Source: an uncultured Oscillospiraceae bacterium (GTDB taxonomy: Bacteria > Bacillota > Clostridia > Oscillospirales > Oscillospiraceae). Taken from it: a stretch of 64,000 bases of DNA. Shown in pieces: positions 26,222 to 34,853 of this stretch. The translations under genes and the position numbers were made by a program. The notes beneath the pieces are model-generated. The model was not told the DNA's origin. It did no database searches and saw only the letters and a program-made list of their open reading frames with translations. Position 1 is the first letter of the stretch; each line of letters begins with the position of its first letter. The stretch covers positions 12,797 through 76,796 of the forward strand of contig CAJTQP010000002.1 of the NCBI GenBank assembly GCA_910578575.1. The letters are read 5' to 3'.

Positions 26222-27193
26222 TCAGAACAGGCCGGGAAGCCATTGGGCCAGACGCAGGCCCAGGAAGCAGGAGAGGCCATTGGCCACGATGGCGTAAAAC
26301 ACCGCCTTGGCCCGGCTCTGGGGGTTTTCGCTGAAGCGGGGGAGAAGCTTGCCGTACAACACCGCCTCCACCACCAGCACCGCCAGCTCCAGGGCATAGA
26401 AGCTAAAGATATGGAAGCCGCCTGGGGCGATGCCTATGGTGTAGTCCATTGCGTTGAGGGCCACATTGAGGCCCACCTGGGTGATGCCGTTCACCAGGGC
26501 GATGAAGCCCAGCAGCCGCTTTTCCCGATAGCCGAACAGCAAAGCCAGACCCATCTCCACCACCAGGGTGAGCACGATGCGCACCACCAGATTGGCCAGC
26601 TCATCGCCGTAGGGGTAGTCCCGCTCCAGGGTGACGGTGCCGCCGTCATACCTGGCTAAGTTGGCGGTGTAGTAGCTGTCATAAGCGTAGTGCTCATAGG
26701 CGGGGCTGACGCAGAAGATGTCCTCTTTTGGGAAATACAACAGGAGCTTGTAGGTCTCCGGGGGCCAGTAGTCCCAAAGCAGTTCATCCGTCTCGGTGCA
26801 GTCACAGCACCAATTCAGGAGTTGAAAGCCGTCTGGGTCCTGGTAGGACAGAAACGCCTGCGTGACCTCCTGGGGGATTTCCTGATTCATTTCCTCCTGG
26901 CTCTCATAGCCCCACCACATCCAGGGCTCCTCCGTCTCCTGGGTCTCCTCCCAGGTACGGTAGGGGCCCCTGCTCTGCTCGTCCTTGCTCAGGAGGGTGC
27001 CGTAGTACCTAGTTCCCTCTGGGCCCAGGTACCCGACGTGGGTAAAGCTGATTTGTACCGATGGCTTTGGCCCGATGTCTGCGCGGGCCCCCACGGGCAG
27101 GAAGGGCAGTAGCAGGGCCAACAGGACAAGGGCACCATAAAGCCAGCGCTGCCTCTCGTGCCGGAGAGGGCGCATGTTGTGCCTGGTTTTCAT
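26222..27193 (-). CDS. Uncharacterised membrane protein with N-terminal signal and C-terminal membrane domain
   Basis: 323 residues. Signal peptide up to about VGARA, an extracytoplasmic domain beginning DIGPKPSVQISF with two Cys pairs (CCDC, then a single Cys), and from residue about 215 four or five membrane segments (VVRIVLTLVVEMGLALLF, GFIALVNGITQVGL, ALELAVLVVEAVLYG, VFYAIVANGLSCFLGL). The DIGPKPSV opening is shared by conserved clostridial proteins of unknown function. AAGGAGATC precedes the start; a promoter is visible. Confidence 0.8.
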   Translation of the reverse strand: MKTRHNMRPLRHERQRWLYGALVLLALLLPFLPVGARADIGPKPSVQISFTHVGYLGPEGTRYYGTLLSKDEQSRGPYRTWEETQETEEPWMWWGYESQEEMNQEIPQEVTQAFLSYQDPDGFQLLNWCCDCTETDELLWDYWPPETYKLLLYFPKEDIFCVSPAYEHYAYDSYYTANLARYDGGTVTLERDYPYGDELANLVVRIVLTLVVEMGLALLFGYREKRLLGFIALVNGITQVGLNVALNAMDYTIGIAPGGFHIFSFYALELAVLVVEAVLYGKLLPRFSENPQSRAKAVFYAIVANGLSCFLGLRLAQWLPGLF

Positions 27194-27234
27194 GGGTTTG
27201 ATCTCCTTTCTTTTTATTTTTAACCTCGCACTTT

Positions 27235-27263
27235 AGTATAGCAGAGTACCTATCGTTTTGCAA
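27235..27263 (-). promoter_or_regulatory. Promoter of the membrane-protein gene
   Basis: On the minus strand TTGCAA (27263-27258), 17-nt spacer, TATACT (27240-27235). Confidence 0.75.
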
Positions 27264-27299
27264 GGATTTCCCTACCGCCAGGGAGAGCGCTACAGACAG

Positions 27300-27328
27300 A
27301 AAAACCCCCTCCGACACCTCGGAGGGGG
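27300..27328 (-). terminator. Terminator of the amino-acid ABC operon
   Basis: CCCCCTCCGA (27305-27314) pairs with TCGGAGGGGG (27319-27328), loop CACC; on the minus strand followed by TTTTT. Confidence 0.9.
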
Positions 27329-27354
27329 CTGCGTTTGTATGCAGTTAGGTTTGT

Positions 27355-28077
27355 TCAAAGCACTTTGGCCAAGAAGCTGCGGGTGCGCTCCTCCTGGGGG
27401 TTGCCAAAGAGGGCTTCGGGGGTGTTCTGCTCCACGATGTGGCCGTCGGCCATGAACAGCACCCGGTCCCCCACCTCGCGGGCAAAGCCCATCTCGTGGG
27501 TGACCACCACCATGGTCATGCCCTCCTGGGCCAGCTGCTTCATCACGTCCAGGACCTCCCCCACCATCTCCGGGTCCAGGGCGGAGGTAGGCTCGTCGAA
27601 GAGCATCAGCTTGGGCTTCATGGCCAGGGCCCGGACGATGGCGATGCGCTGCTTCTGTCCGCCGGAGAGCTGGCTGGGGTAGGCCTGGGCCTTGTCCGCC
27701 AAGCCCACCCGGTCCAGGAGCTCCTTGGCAGTCTGCTCCGCCTCCTCCTGCTTCATCAGCCCCGTGCGCACCGGGGCCAGGGTGATGTTCTTCTGAATGG
27801 TCATGTTGGGGAAGAGGTTGAAGTGCTGGAACACCATGCCCATCTGGCGGCGGACCTGGTCGATGTCCGCCTTGGGGCTGGTGATCTCCTGGTCCTGGAA
27901 GGTGATGGTGCCTTTCGTGGGCTCCTCCAACAGGTTCAGGCAGCGCAGGAAGGTGGATTTCCCCGACCCGGAGGGGCCGATGATGACCACTTTTTCGCCG
28001 GGGTGGATGTGTTCGTTCAAATCCGTCAGGACCTCGTGGTTGCCAAAGGATTTGTAGAGGTGTTTAACGTCGATCAC
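27355..28077 (-). CDS. Polar amino-acid ABC transporter ATP-binding protein
   Basis: 240 residues, GlnQ/TcyC-like. Walker A GPSGSGKSTFL, signature LSGGQKQRIAIVRAL, Walker B LMLFDEPTSALD, H-loop VVTHEMGFA. Overlaps the permease gene by 14 bp. Third gene of an SBP-permease-ATPase operon that diverges from metY-cysK, so cystine is a plausible substrate. Confidence 0.93.
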   Translation of the reverse strand: MIDVKHLYKSFGNHEVLTDLNEHIHPGEKVVIIGPSGSGKSTFLRCLNLLEEPTKGTITFQDQEITSPKADIDQVRRQMGMVFQHFNLFPNMTIQKNITLAPVRTGLMKQEEAEQTAKELLDRVGLADKAQAYPSQLSGGQKQRIAIVRALAMKPKLMLFDEPTSALDPEMVGEVLDVMKQLAQEGMTMVVVTHEMGFAREVGDRVLFMADGHIVEQNTPEALFGNPQEERTRSFLAKVL

Positions 28078-28783
28078 TTTGCCGCAGCCTCCTTTCCAGC
28101 TTGCCCTGGAGCCAGGTGAAGATGATCACGATCACCAGGTACATCACGGCGATGCCCAGAAGGGGGGGCATGTAGTCAAAGGTCCGGCCGCCGATGCGGC
28201 TGGCGTAGTAGGTCAGCTCCGCCGCGCCGATGGCGCTCACCAGGGAGGTGTCCTTGAACAGGGTGATGAACTCGTTGCCCAGGGAGGGCAGGATGGTCTT
28301 GAAGGCCTGGGGAATGACGATGAAGCGCATGGTGTCGAAATAGTTCAGGCCCAGGGAGCGCCCCGCCTCAGACTGGCCGATATCCACGCTCATCAAGCCC
28401 CCCCGGATGATCTCCGCCACATAGGCCCCGGAGTTGATGCCCAGGCCGATGATGCCCACCATGACCTTGTTGCGGCTGGTGGCGAAGATGACAAAGCTCC
28501 AGATCAGGAGCTGGACCATCATGGGCGTGCCGCGCACCACGGTGGTATAGATGCTGCACAGGATGTTGATGAAACCCAGGAGCGGGTTGCGGCGGTTGGG
28601 CCGCTGCTGGGCGTGGGCGGTGCGGATCACCGCCACCACCAGACCCAGGCACACGCCCAGGATCAGGGCAATGACGGTCATTTTCAGGGTGGTGCCCAGG
28701 CCCTGGAGATAGAGCTGCCAGCGGTCCCCCTCAACGAACGCCGTCTGGAAGCGGGGGACCAGACTCTCAAACCACTGGAGCAT
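28064..28783 (-). CDS. Polar amino-acid ABC transporter permease
   Basis: 239 residues of the His/Glu/Gln/Arg permease family. Several membrane helices, and the conserved cytoplasmic loop GQSEAGRSLGLNYFDTMRFI contacting the ATPase. RGTPMMVQLLIW is the family motif. AAGGAGGCC precedes the start. A stem-loop separates it from the upstream substrate-binding gene. Confidence 0.93.
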   Translation of the reverse strand: MLQWFESLVPRFQTAFVEGDRWQLYLQGLGTTLKMTVIALILGVCLGLVVAVIRTAHAQQRPNRRNPLLGFINILCSIYTTVVRGTPMMVQLLIWSFVIFATSRNKVMVGIIGLGINSGAYVAEIIRGGLMSVDIGQSEAGRSLGLNYFDTMRFIVIPQAFKTILPSLGNEFITLFKDTSLVSAIGAAELTYYASRIGGRTFDYMPPLLGIAVMYLVIVIIFTWLQGKLERRLRQSDRR

Positions 28784-28810
28784 AGGGGCCTCCTTTCTTC
28801 AATAGAGAAA

Positions 28811-28830
28811 GGGCGGCCCCATAGCCGCCC
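28811..28830 (-). terminator. Intercistronic stem-loop (attenuator-like)
   Basis: GGGCGGC (28811-28817) pairs with GCCGCCC (28824-28830); on the minus strand TTTCTCT follows. It lies between the binding-protein gene and the permease gene and would favour the binding protein. Confidence 0.65.
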
Positions 28831-28844
28831 CTCTCCTGTGTATC

Positions 28845-29678
28845 TTACTCAGCCTCAGCGGTGATGTACTTGTCCACGATCTTCTGGAAGGTGCCGTCCG
28901 CCTTCAACTCCTTCATGGCGTTGTTGATGGCGTCCAGCAGGGTAGTGTTGCCCTTGGCCACGCCGATGGCGTAGTCCTCCACAGCAAACTCGGTGTCCAA
29001 AATCTTCAGGCCCTCGTTGGCGGCCACAAAAGCCTTGGCGGGCTCGTTGTCGATGACCACCGCGTCGATCTGGCCGTTGGCCAGGGCCATGACAGCCAGG
29101 GCGCCGGTGTCGTAAGCGGTGACGTGGTCCTCGCCGTAACCGCCGTTCTCCGGGGTATCGGAGCAATAGATATAGCCGGTGGTGCCGGCCTGGCAGCCGA
29201 TCATCTCCGCGTTGGCCAGGTCGTCAATGGACTGGATGGGGGAGTCCTCTTTGACGATGACCACCTGCACGCCGGTGGCGTAGCTGTCGGAGAAGTCCAT
29301 GACCTTCAGGCGCTCTTCGTCCACTGTGATACCTGCCATGGCGATATCGCTCTGGCCGTTCTGGACTGCGGTCAGGGCGGTTTCAAAGCCCATATCGTCG
29401 ATCTGGAGCTCCAAGCCCAGCTTCTCCGCGATGGCCTCGGCCACCTCAGCGTCGATGCCGATGATTTTGCCGCTGTCATCCAGCATCTCATAGGGCGGGA
29501 AGGCGGCGTTGGTGGACATGGTCAGCTTGCCTTCGGTGACGGTTTCCACTGCGGCGGGCTCCTGGGCGTCGCCCTGGGCGTCGGTGGCATCCTCCGCCGG
29601 TTTCTCACCGCAGGCGGTGAGTGCGCACAGGGACAGCAGCATGGCCGCTGTGGTCAGGATGGAGAACAACTTCTTCAT
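28845..29678 (-). CDS. Amino-acid ABC transporter substrate-binding lipoprotein
   Basis: 277 residues, SBP family 3. Lipoprotein signal MKKLFSILTTAAMLLSLCAL followed by TAC (Cys23), then an acidic linker. GKIIGIDAEVAEAIAEKLG, GQSDIAMAGITVDEERLKVM and the DxxP-type region IDAVVIDNEPAKAFV are typical of polar amino-acid binders. Start set at 29678; longer frames lack a signal. Specificity is inferred from divergence with cysteine genes. Confidence 0.92.
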   Translation of the reverse strand: MKKLFSILTTAAMLLSLCALTACGEKPAEDATDAQGDAQEPAAVETVTEGKLTMSTNAAFPPYEMLDDSGKIIGIDAEVAEAIAEKLGLELQIDDMGFETALTAVQNGQSDIAMAGITVDEERLKVMDFSDSYATGVQVVIVKEDSPIQSIDDLANAEMIGCQAGTTGYIYCSDTPENGGYGEDHVTAYDTGALAVMALANGQIDAVVIDNEPAKAFVAANEGLKILDTEFAVEDYAIGVAKGNTTLLDAINNAMKELKADGTFQKIVDKYITAEAE

Positions 29679-29738
29679 GATTGGAAAAACCCTCTTTTCA
29701 TTTGTTTCTTTCACTCGGCAGCGCCGAATTGCTTTATA

Positions 29739-29767
29739 ATTATACAGCATAGCGCAAAATAATGCAA
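29739..29767 (-). promoter_or_regulatory. Promoter of the amino-acid ABC operon
   Basis: On the minus strand TTGCAT (29767-29762), 17-nt spacer, TATAAT (29744-29739). Confidence 0.85.
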
Positions 29768-29856
29768 GAAAAACCGCTCCCCCTTCCTTCGTCGAATGCA
29801 ACAAAAGGGCAGGGTGGGTTTGGCTGTCCTGACGAAGAGTGTCCAAAAATTTTTCC

Positions 29857-29894
29857 ATAAACCTATTGACAAGCTAGGTTTATAGGGCTATACT
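29857..29894 (+). promoter_or_regulatory. metY-cysK promoter with overlapping palindromic operator
   Basis: TTGACA (29866-29871), 17-nt spacer, TATACT (29889-29894). The -35 box sits in the centre of a 27-bp dyad, ATAAACCTA (29857-29865) and TAGGTTTAT (29875-29883). A repressor dimer here would block the promoter. The form resembles Rrf2/CymR-type cysteine regulator sites, which is recall only. Confidence 0.8.
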
Positions 29895-29904
29895 ACAAAG
29901 CACA

Positions 29905-30051
29905 GCGGCGGAACGCCCGCCGCACAACTGCTTGAAAGCGGGAATGCTTTATGATCCTCAGTTTAGAACGGTTCCTGCGCGCCAACTTTCGTTTCGGCCG
30001 AATGTGTTGTTGTCCCCACACATTCCATCCAAACAAAAGCCGAAACGAAAG
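29905..30051 (+). promoter_or_regulatory. Structured 5' leader of metY-cysK with ribosome-binding-site-masking stem
   Basis: Two stems are clear. GCGGCGG/CCGCCGC (29905-29923) lies at the expected 5' end. CTTTCGTTTCGGC (29986-29998) pairs perfectly with GCCGAAACGAAAG (30039-30051), and the last bases of the right arm belong to AAAGGAA, the metY site. No SAM-riboswitch or T-box sequence was found in this leader. Confidence 0.75.
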
Positions 30052-30082
30052 GAACGAACGCCATGTCCAACTATCATTTTGA
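29951..30082 (+). CDS. Candidate cysteine-sensing leader peptide (43 codons, Cys-Cys-Cys)
   Basis: An open frame begins at ATG 29951 in the metY leader and ends at 30082, overlapping the metY start codon by 20 bp. Its codons 19-21 (30005-30013) are TGT TGT TGT, giving MCCCPHTF; a shorter version could start at ATG 30002. The ribosome binding site is weak (GCGGGA). The Cys run lies just inside the left arm of a 13-bp stem that masks the metY ribosome binding site, so a ribosome stalled for lack of Cys-tRNA would keep the stem open. Composition of the peptide and position fit attenuation; translation is not shown. Confidence 0.65.
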   Translation: MILSLERFLRANFRFGRMCCCPHTFHPNKSRNERNERHVQLSF

Positions 30083-31343
30083 AACTTTACAGCTCCACGT
30101 AGGTCAGGAGCAGCCCGACCCCGCCACCGGGGCCCGCGCGGTGCCCATTTATCAGACCGCCAGCTATGTCTTTGAAAACGCCGCCCACGCCGCCGCCCGC
30201 TTCGGGCTGGCAGACCCAGGGAACATCTACGGCCGCCTCACCAACTCCACCCAGGATGTCCTGGAGCAGCGGGTGGCGGCCCTGGAGGGGAGCGTGGCAG
30301 CTCTGGCTCTGGCCTCCGGCGCAGCAGCCATCACCTACACCATCCAGGCCCTGGCCCAGGCGGGGGAGCACATCGTGGCCCAACAGACCATTTACGGCGG
30401 CAGCTATAATCTGCTAGCCCACACCCTTCCCCTCTATGGCATCCAGACCAGCTTTGTGGACATCCATGACCTGGCGGCGGTGGAGGGGGCCATCCAGCCT
30501 AACACCAAGGCCATCTTCGTGGAGACCTTGGGCAACCCCAACAGCGACATTCCAGATATCGACGCCCTGGCGGAGCTGGCCCACCGCCACGGGCTCCCCC
30601 TGGTCATCGACAACACCTTCGCCACCCCCTACCTCCTCCGGCCCCTGGAGCATGGGGCGGACCTGGTGGTCCACTCCGCCACCAAGTTCCTGGGGGGCCA
30701 CGGCACCACCCTGGGGGGCATCATCGTAGACGGCGGCAAGTTCGACTGGACGGCCGGCGGGCGCTACGCTCCCATTGCCGCCCCCAACCCCAGCTACCAC
30801 GGGGTCAGCTTTGTGGATGCCGCCGGGCCTGCGGCCTTTGTCACCTACATCCGGGCCATTCTCCTCCGGGACACCGGGGCCACCCTCTCCCCCTTCAACG
30901 CCTTCCTCCTGCTCCAGGGGATCGAGACCCTTTCCCTGCGCCTGGAGCGCCACCGGGAGAACAGCAAACAGGTGGTGGACTACCTGTCCCGGCACCCCAA
31001 GGTGGAGAGGGTCAACCACCCGTCCCTGCCGGAGCACCCCCAGCACGGGCTGTATCAACGCTACTTCCCCCAGGGCGGGGCGTCCATCTTCACCTTTGAC
31101 ATCAAGGGCGGCCAGGCGGAGGCCCACCGTTTCATTGACCACCTGACCCTCTTCTCCCTGCTGGCCAACGTGGCGGACGTGAAGAGCCTGGTGATCCACC
31201 CGGCCACCACCACCCACAGCCAGCTCAATGCGCAGGAACTGGCCCAACAGGGCATCGGGCAAAATACCATCCGCCTGTCCATCGGCACGGAACACATCGA
31301 CGATCTCATCGCTGACCTTGAAAAGGGCTTCGCGGCGGTGTAA
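30063..31343 (+). CDS. metY: O-acetylhomoserine sulfhydrylase (aminocarboxypropyltransferase)
   Basis: 426 residues, the length of MetY-type Cys/Met metabolism PLP enzymes. PLP-binding Lys in SATKFLGGHGTTLGG, preceded by DNTFATPYLLRPLEHGAD. It makes homocysteine (or methionine with methanethiol) from O-acetylhomoserine; relatives may also use O-acetylserine. Leads cysK by 41 bp in one operon. Expression is probably controlled at both the promoter dyad and the Cys leader peptide. Confidence 0.93.
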   Translation: MSNYHFETLQLHVGQEQPDPATGARAVPIYQTASYVFENAAHAAARFGLADPGNIYGRLTNSTQDVLEQRVAALEGSVAALALASGAAAITYTIQALAQAGEHIVAQQTIYGGSYNLLAHTLPLYGIQTSFVDIHDLAAVEGAIQPNTKAIFVETLGNPNSDIPDIDALAELAHRHGLPLVIDNTFATPYLLRPLEHGADLVVHSATKFLGGHGTTLGGIIVDGGKFDWTAGGRYAPIAAPNPSYHGVSFVDAAGPAAFVTYIRAILLRDTGATLSPFNAFLLLQGIETLSLRLERHRENSKQVVDYLSRHPKVERVNHPSLPEHPQHGLYQRYFPQGGASIFTFDIKGGQAEAHRFIDHLTLFSLLANVADVKSLVIHPATTTHSQLNAQELAQQGIGQNTIRLSIGTEHIDDLIADLEKGFAAV

Positions 31344-31384
31344 AATAGCAGCAGGAAACACGTATAAATAGGAGGAAACAAGTT

Positions 31385-32320
<936 letters not shown>

Positions 32321-32340
32321 GGGCACATACATACAAAACA

Positions 32341-32381
32341 CCAGCGCGGTGGGGCCCCTTCCGGCAGCCCCACCGCGCTGG
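32341..32381. terminator. Strong stem-loop between convergent cysK and his operons
   Basis: CCAGCGCGGTGGGGC (32341-32355) pairs perfectly with GCCCCACCGCGCTGG (32367-32381). The minus-strand side is followed by TGTTTTG, so it mainly ends the his operon. Confidence 0.8.
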
Positions 32382-32414
32382 TCGTGCTGTCCATAAAAGC
32401 GTGTTAGCCGCCCC

Positions 32415-33062
32415 TCAAACCATCTTTTCCTGCTTCACCTTCTTGTCGATCACATGGCGCTTGGCCAGCTCTCCCCGCACATCCTCCAGGGAGATGCCCA
32501 GTTGCAGCATCAGCACCATCACGTGGTAGGCCAGGTCAGCGATCTCATACACCGTCTCGGCCTTGTCCTCCGCCTTCCCGGCGATGACCACCTCGGTGCA
32601 CTCCTCCCCCACCTTTTTGAGGATCTTATCCAGGCCCTTTTCAAAGAGGTAGGAGGTATAGGAGCCCTCCTTGGGGTGTTCCTTGCGGCCTTGGAGCATT
32701 TCCATGAGGCTGTCGATGGTGAAGCCGGGGGTCTCGTCCCCTTCCCAGAGGGGGTTGTGGAAGCAGCTCTCCGCCCCGGTGTGGCAGGCGGGGCCGTCTT
32801 TGTTCACCCGGATCACCAGGGCGTCGTTGTCGCAGTCGGCGGTGATGTCGATGATGTGCTGCACCGCCCCGGAGGTCTCCCCCTTGCGCCACAGTTCCTG
32901 GCGGGAGCGGCTGTAGAAGCAGGTGCGGCCTTCCTTCATGGAGATTTCCAGGCTCTCCCGGTTCATGTAGGCCAGGGTAAGCACCTGGCCGGTGGTGCCG
33001 TCCACCACGATGGCGGGGATGAGGCCTTTTTCGTCGAATTTCAGTTGGTCTATGATGTTCAT
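32415..33062 (-). CDS. hisIE: Bifunctional phosphoribosyl-AMP cyclohydrolase / phosphoribosyl-ATP pyrophosphatase
   Basis: 215 residues. The HisI half (about 1-110) has YMNRESLEIS, GRTCFYSRSRQELWRKGE and the zinc Cys/His set in CDNDALVIRV...GPACHTG. The HisE half (about 115-205) has the all-helical EEC(T)EVVIAGK...YEIADLAYHVMVLM. Catalyses steps 2 and 3 of histidine synthesis. Last gene of the his operon, 315 bp after hisF because a repeat element sits in the gap. Confidence 0.95.
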   Translation of the reverse strand: MNIIDQLKFDEKGLIPAIVVDGTTGQVLTLAYMNRESLEISMKEGRTCFYSRSRQELWRKGETSGAVQHIIDITADCDNDALVIRVNKDGPACHTGAESCFHNPLWEGDETPGFTIDSLMEMLQGRKEHPKEGSYTSYLFEKGLDKILKKVGEECTEVVIAGKAEDKAETVYEIADLAYHVMVLMLQLGISLEDVRGELAKRHVIDKKVKQEKMV

Positions 33063-33188
33063 GGGTTGGTTCCTTTCTTATTGTCCTGAAACAGGTGGGG
33101 GTAACGGGAATATAACGCGGTGGGACAACAAAGCGCGGGATGCCGAGGGGAATACGGGGAAGCGGGACGCCGAGGAAAATACAGGGGA

Positions 33189-33340
33189 CGGGACGCCGAG
33201 GGCGGCGTCCCCTACAAAGACGCGCCCGTGTCCTCACCACCCGTATGTTCACAATCTGCGTGGTTGGGCCTGCCGTGTGAACAAACCTGTCTTGCGTGTG
33301 CTCCCGTTGGATGTAGGGGCCGGCGCCCTCGCCGGCCCGC
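33189..33340 (+). repeat. Dispersed ~155-bp palindromic element, copy A
   Basis: Begins CGGGACGCCGAGGGCGGCG...CCCCTACA and ends TGTAGGGGCC...GCCGGCCCGC, each end an imperfect hairpin and the two ends mutual inverted repeats. An inner GTTCACA/TGTGAAC pair (33247-33281) is shared by all copies. Two extra partial left ends precede it at 33135 and 33162, 27 nt apart. It lies in the hisF-hisIE gap. Confidence 0.85.
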
Positions 33341-33377
33341 GGTGTTTCCACCGGCCTACGGTGTCATCACCTGCCTT

Positions 33378-34133
33378 CTACCGCACCAAAACCCCGTTCC
33401 TTCGCAGTTCATCCTTCAAGTCCGGGATGGCAATTTCCCCAAAATGGAACACCGACGCCGCCAGCCCTGCGTCCACGCCGGGGAGGGTCTGGAAGAGTTC
33501 GGTGAAATCCGCCATCTTCCCCGCCCCCCCGGAGGCGATCACGGGGACCTTTACGGCGGCGCAGACGGCCTGGAGCAGTTCCAAATCGAAGCCGCCCTTC
33601 ACCCCGTCGGTGTCGATGGAGTTTACCACCACTTCCCCGGCCCCCAGGGCCACGCCCTGTTTGATCCAGGCGATGGCCTCCAGGCCGGTGTCGTCCCGGC
33701 CCCCCCGGCCAAAGACCCGGAACTGGCCCCCCACCCGCTTCACGTCGGCGGAGAGCACCACGCACTGGCTGCCGTAGCGCTGGGCGGCCTGCCGGATCAG
33801 CTCCGGGTTGCGCAACGCCCCGGAGTTGACGCTGACCTTATCCGCGCCGCATTTCAGCACCCGGTCAAAGTCCTCCAGGCTGTTGATGCCGCCCCCTACG
33901 GTGAGGGGGATGAACACCCGGCTGGCGGTCTCCCGCAGGATATCCGTAAACAGGCCCCGCCCTTCCGCGGAGGCGGTGATGTCGTAAAAGACCAGCTCGT
34001 CGGCCCCGTTTTTGCTATAGAACTCCGCCAGCTCCACTGGGGAGCTCACGTCGCCCAGGCCCTCAAAGCGGACCCCCTTCACCACCCGGCCGTCCTTCAC
34101 GTCCAGGCAGGGGATGATGCGTTTTGTAATCAT
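33378..34133 (-). CDS. hisF: Imidazole glycerol phosphate synthase, cyclase subunit
   Basis: 251 residues, TIM barrel. The two catalytic Asp are in IPCLDVKDGRVVKG and LSADVKR; the phosphate-binding motifs VGGGINSLEDF and IASGGAGKMADF are intact. Works with HisH. Overlaps hisA by 4 bp. Confidence 0.96.
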   Translation of the reverse strand: MITKRIIPCLDVKDGRVVKGVRFEGLGDVSSPVELAEFYSKNGADELVFYDITASAEGRGLFTDILRETASRVFIPLTVGGGINSLEDFDRVLKCGADKVSVNSGALRNPELIRQAAQRYGSQCVVLSADVKRVGGQFRVFGRGGRDDTGLEAIAWIKQGVALGAGEVVVNSIDTDGVKGGFDLELLQAVCAAVKVPVIASGGAGKMADFTELFQTLPGVDAGLAASVFHFGEIAIPDLKDELRRNGVLVR

Positions 34134-34852
34134 GGCGTTCCCTCCCCCAGGCGCACCGCCTGGGCCAGGTCGATGGTGCCGGCGTACAGGGCCCGGCCGA
34201 TGATGGCCCCGGCGGCCCCGGCCCGGCGCAGGGCCTCCACATCCTCCAGGGAGGTCACCCCGCCGGAGGCGATGATATCCATGTGGTAGCGGGCGGAGAG
34301 GGCGGCGTAGAGCTTGTGGTTGGTGCCCCCCATGGCGCCGTCCTTGGAGATATCGGTGCAGATCACCGTCTGCACCCCCAAGTCCTGCATTCGGCCTAGA
34401 AAGACGTCCCAGCTCTCGGCGCTGGTCTCCAGCCAGCCCTTGATGGCGATCTTTCCGTTTTTCAGGTCCGCCCCCACGGCGATCTTCTCCCCGTACTGCT
34501 TCACGGCGGCGGCGGTGAAGTCCGGGTCCGTGACGGCGGCGGTGCCCAGGATCACCCGGCTGGCCCCGGCCTCTAAGTAGCGGCGCACGGTGTCCATGGT
34601 GCGGATGCCGCCCCCCACCTGGACGAACATCCCCGTCTGCTTGGCGATGGCCTCGATGGTGGCCAGGTTGGTGGTCTCCCCGGTCTTGGCCCCCTCCAGG
34701 TCCACCACATGGAGGCAGGTGGCCCCGGCGGCCTCGAAGCGCTCCACGGTGTGGAGGGGTTCCGGGTCGTATACCGTCATTTTTTCATAGTCCCCCTGAA
34801 AGAGGCGCACTGCTTGGCCCCCAAACAGGTCGATGGCAGGGAAAATCTTCAT
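34130..34852 (-). CDS. hisA: ProFAR isomerase
   Basis: 240 residues, TIM barrel related to HisF. Catalytic Asp in FPAIDLFGGQAVRL and in TDISKDGAMGG; phosphate site in QVGGGIRTMDTV and IIASGGVTSLEDV. Opens the ribose ring of ProFAR in histidine synthesis. One bp from hisH. Confidence 0.96.
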   Translation of the reverse strand: MKIFPAIDLFGGQAVRLFQGDYEKMTVYDPEPLHTVERFEAAGATCLHVVDLEGAKTGETTNLATIEAIAKQTGMFVQVGGGIRTMDTVRRYLEAGASRVILGTAAVTDPDFTAAAVKQYGEKIAVGADLKNGKIAIKGWLETSAESWDVFLGRMQDLGVQTVICTDISKDGAMGGTNHKLYAALSARYHMDIIASGGVTSLEDVEALRRAGAAGAIIGRALYAGTIDLAQAVRLGEGTP

Positions 34853-34853
34853 C

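Noticed and set aside
29895..30062. SAM riboswitch or T-box before metY
   Set aside because: Neither the SAM-I core nor TGGTACC-type T-box sequence is present; the leader peptide and masking stem explain it better.
33063..33377. CRISPR array in the hisF-hisIE gap
   Set aside because: The three 27-nt-spaced heads are partial ends of a palindromic element with unequal, related spacers, not direct repeats with unique spacers.
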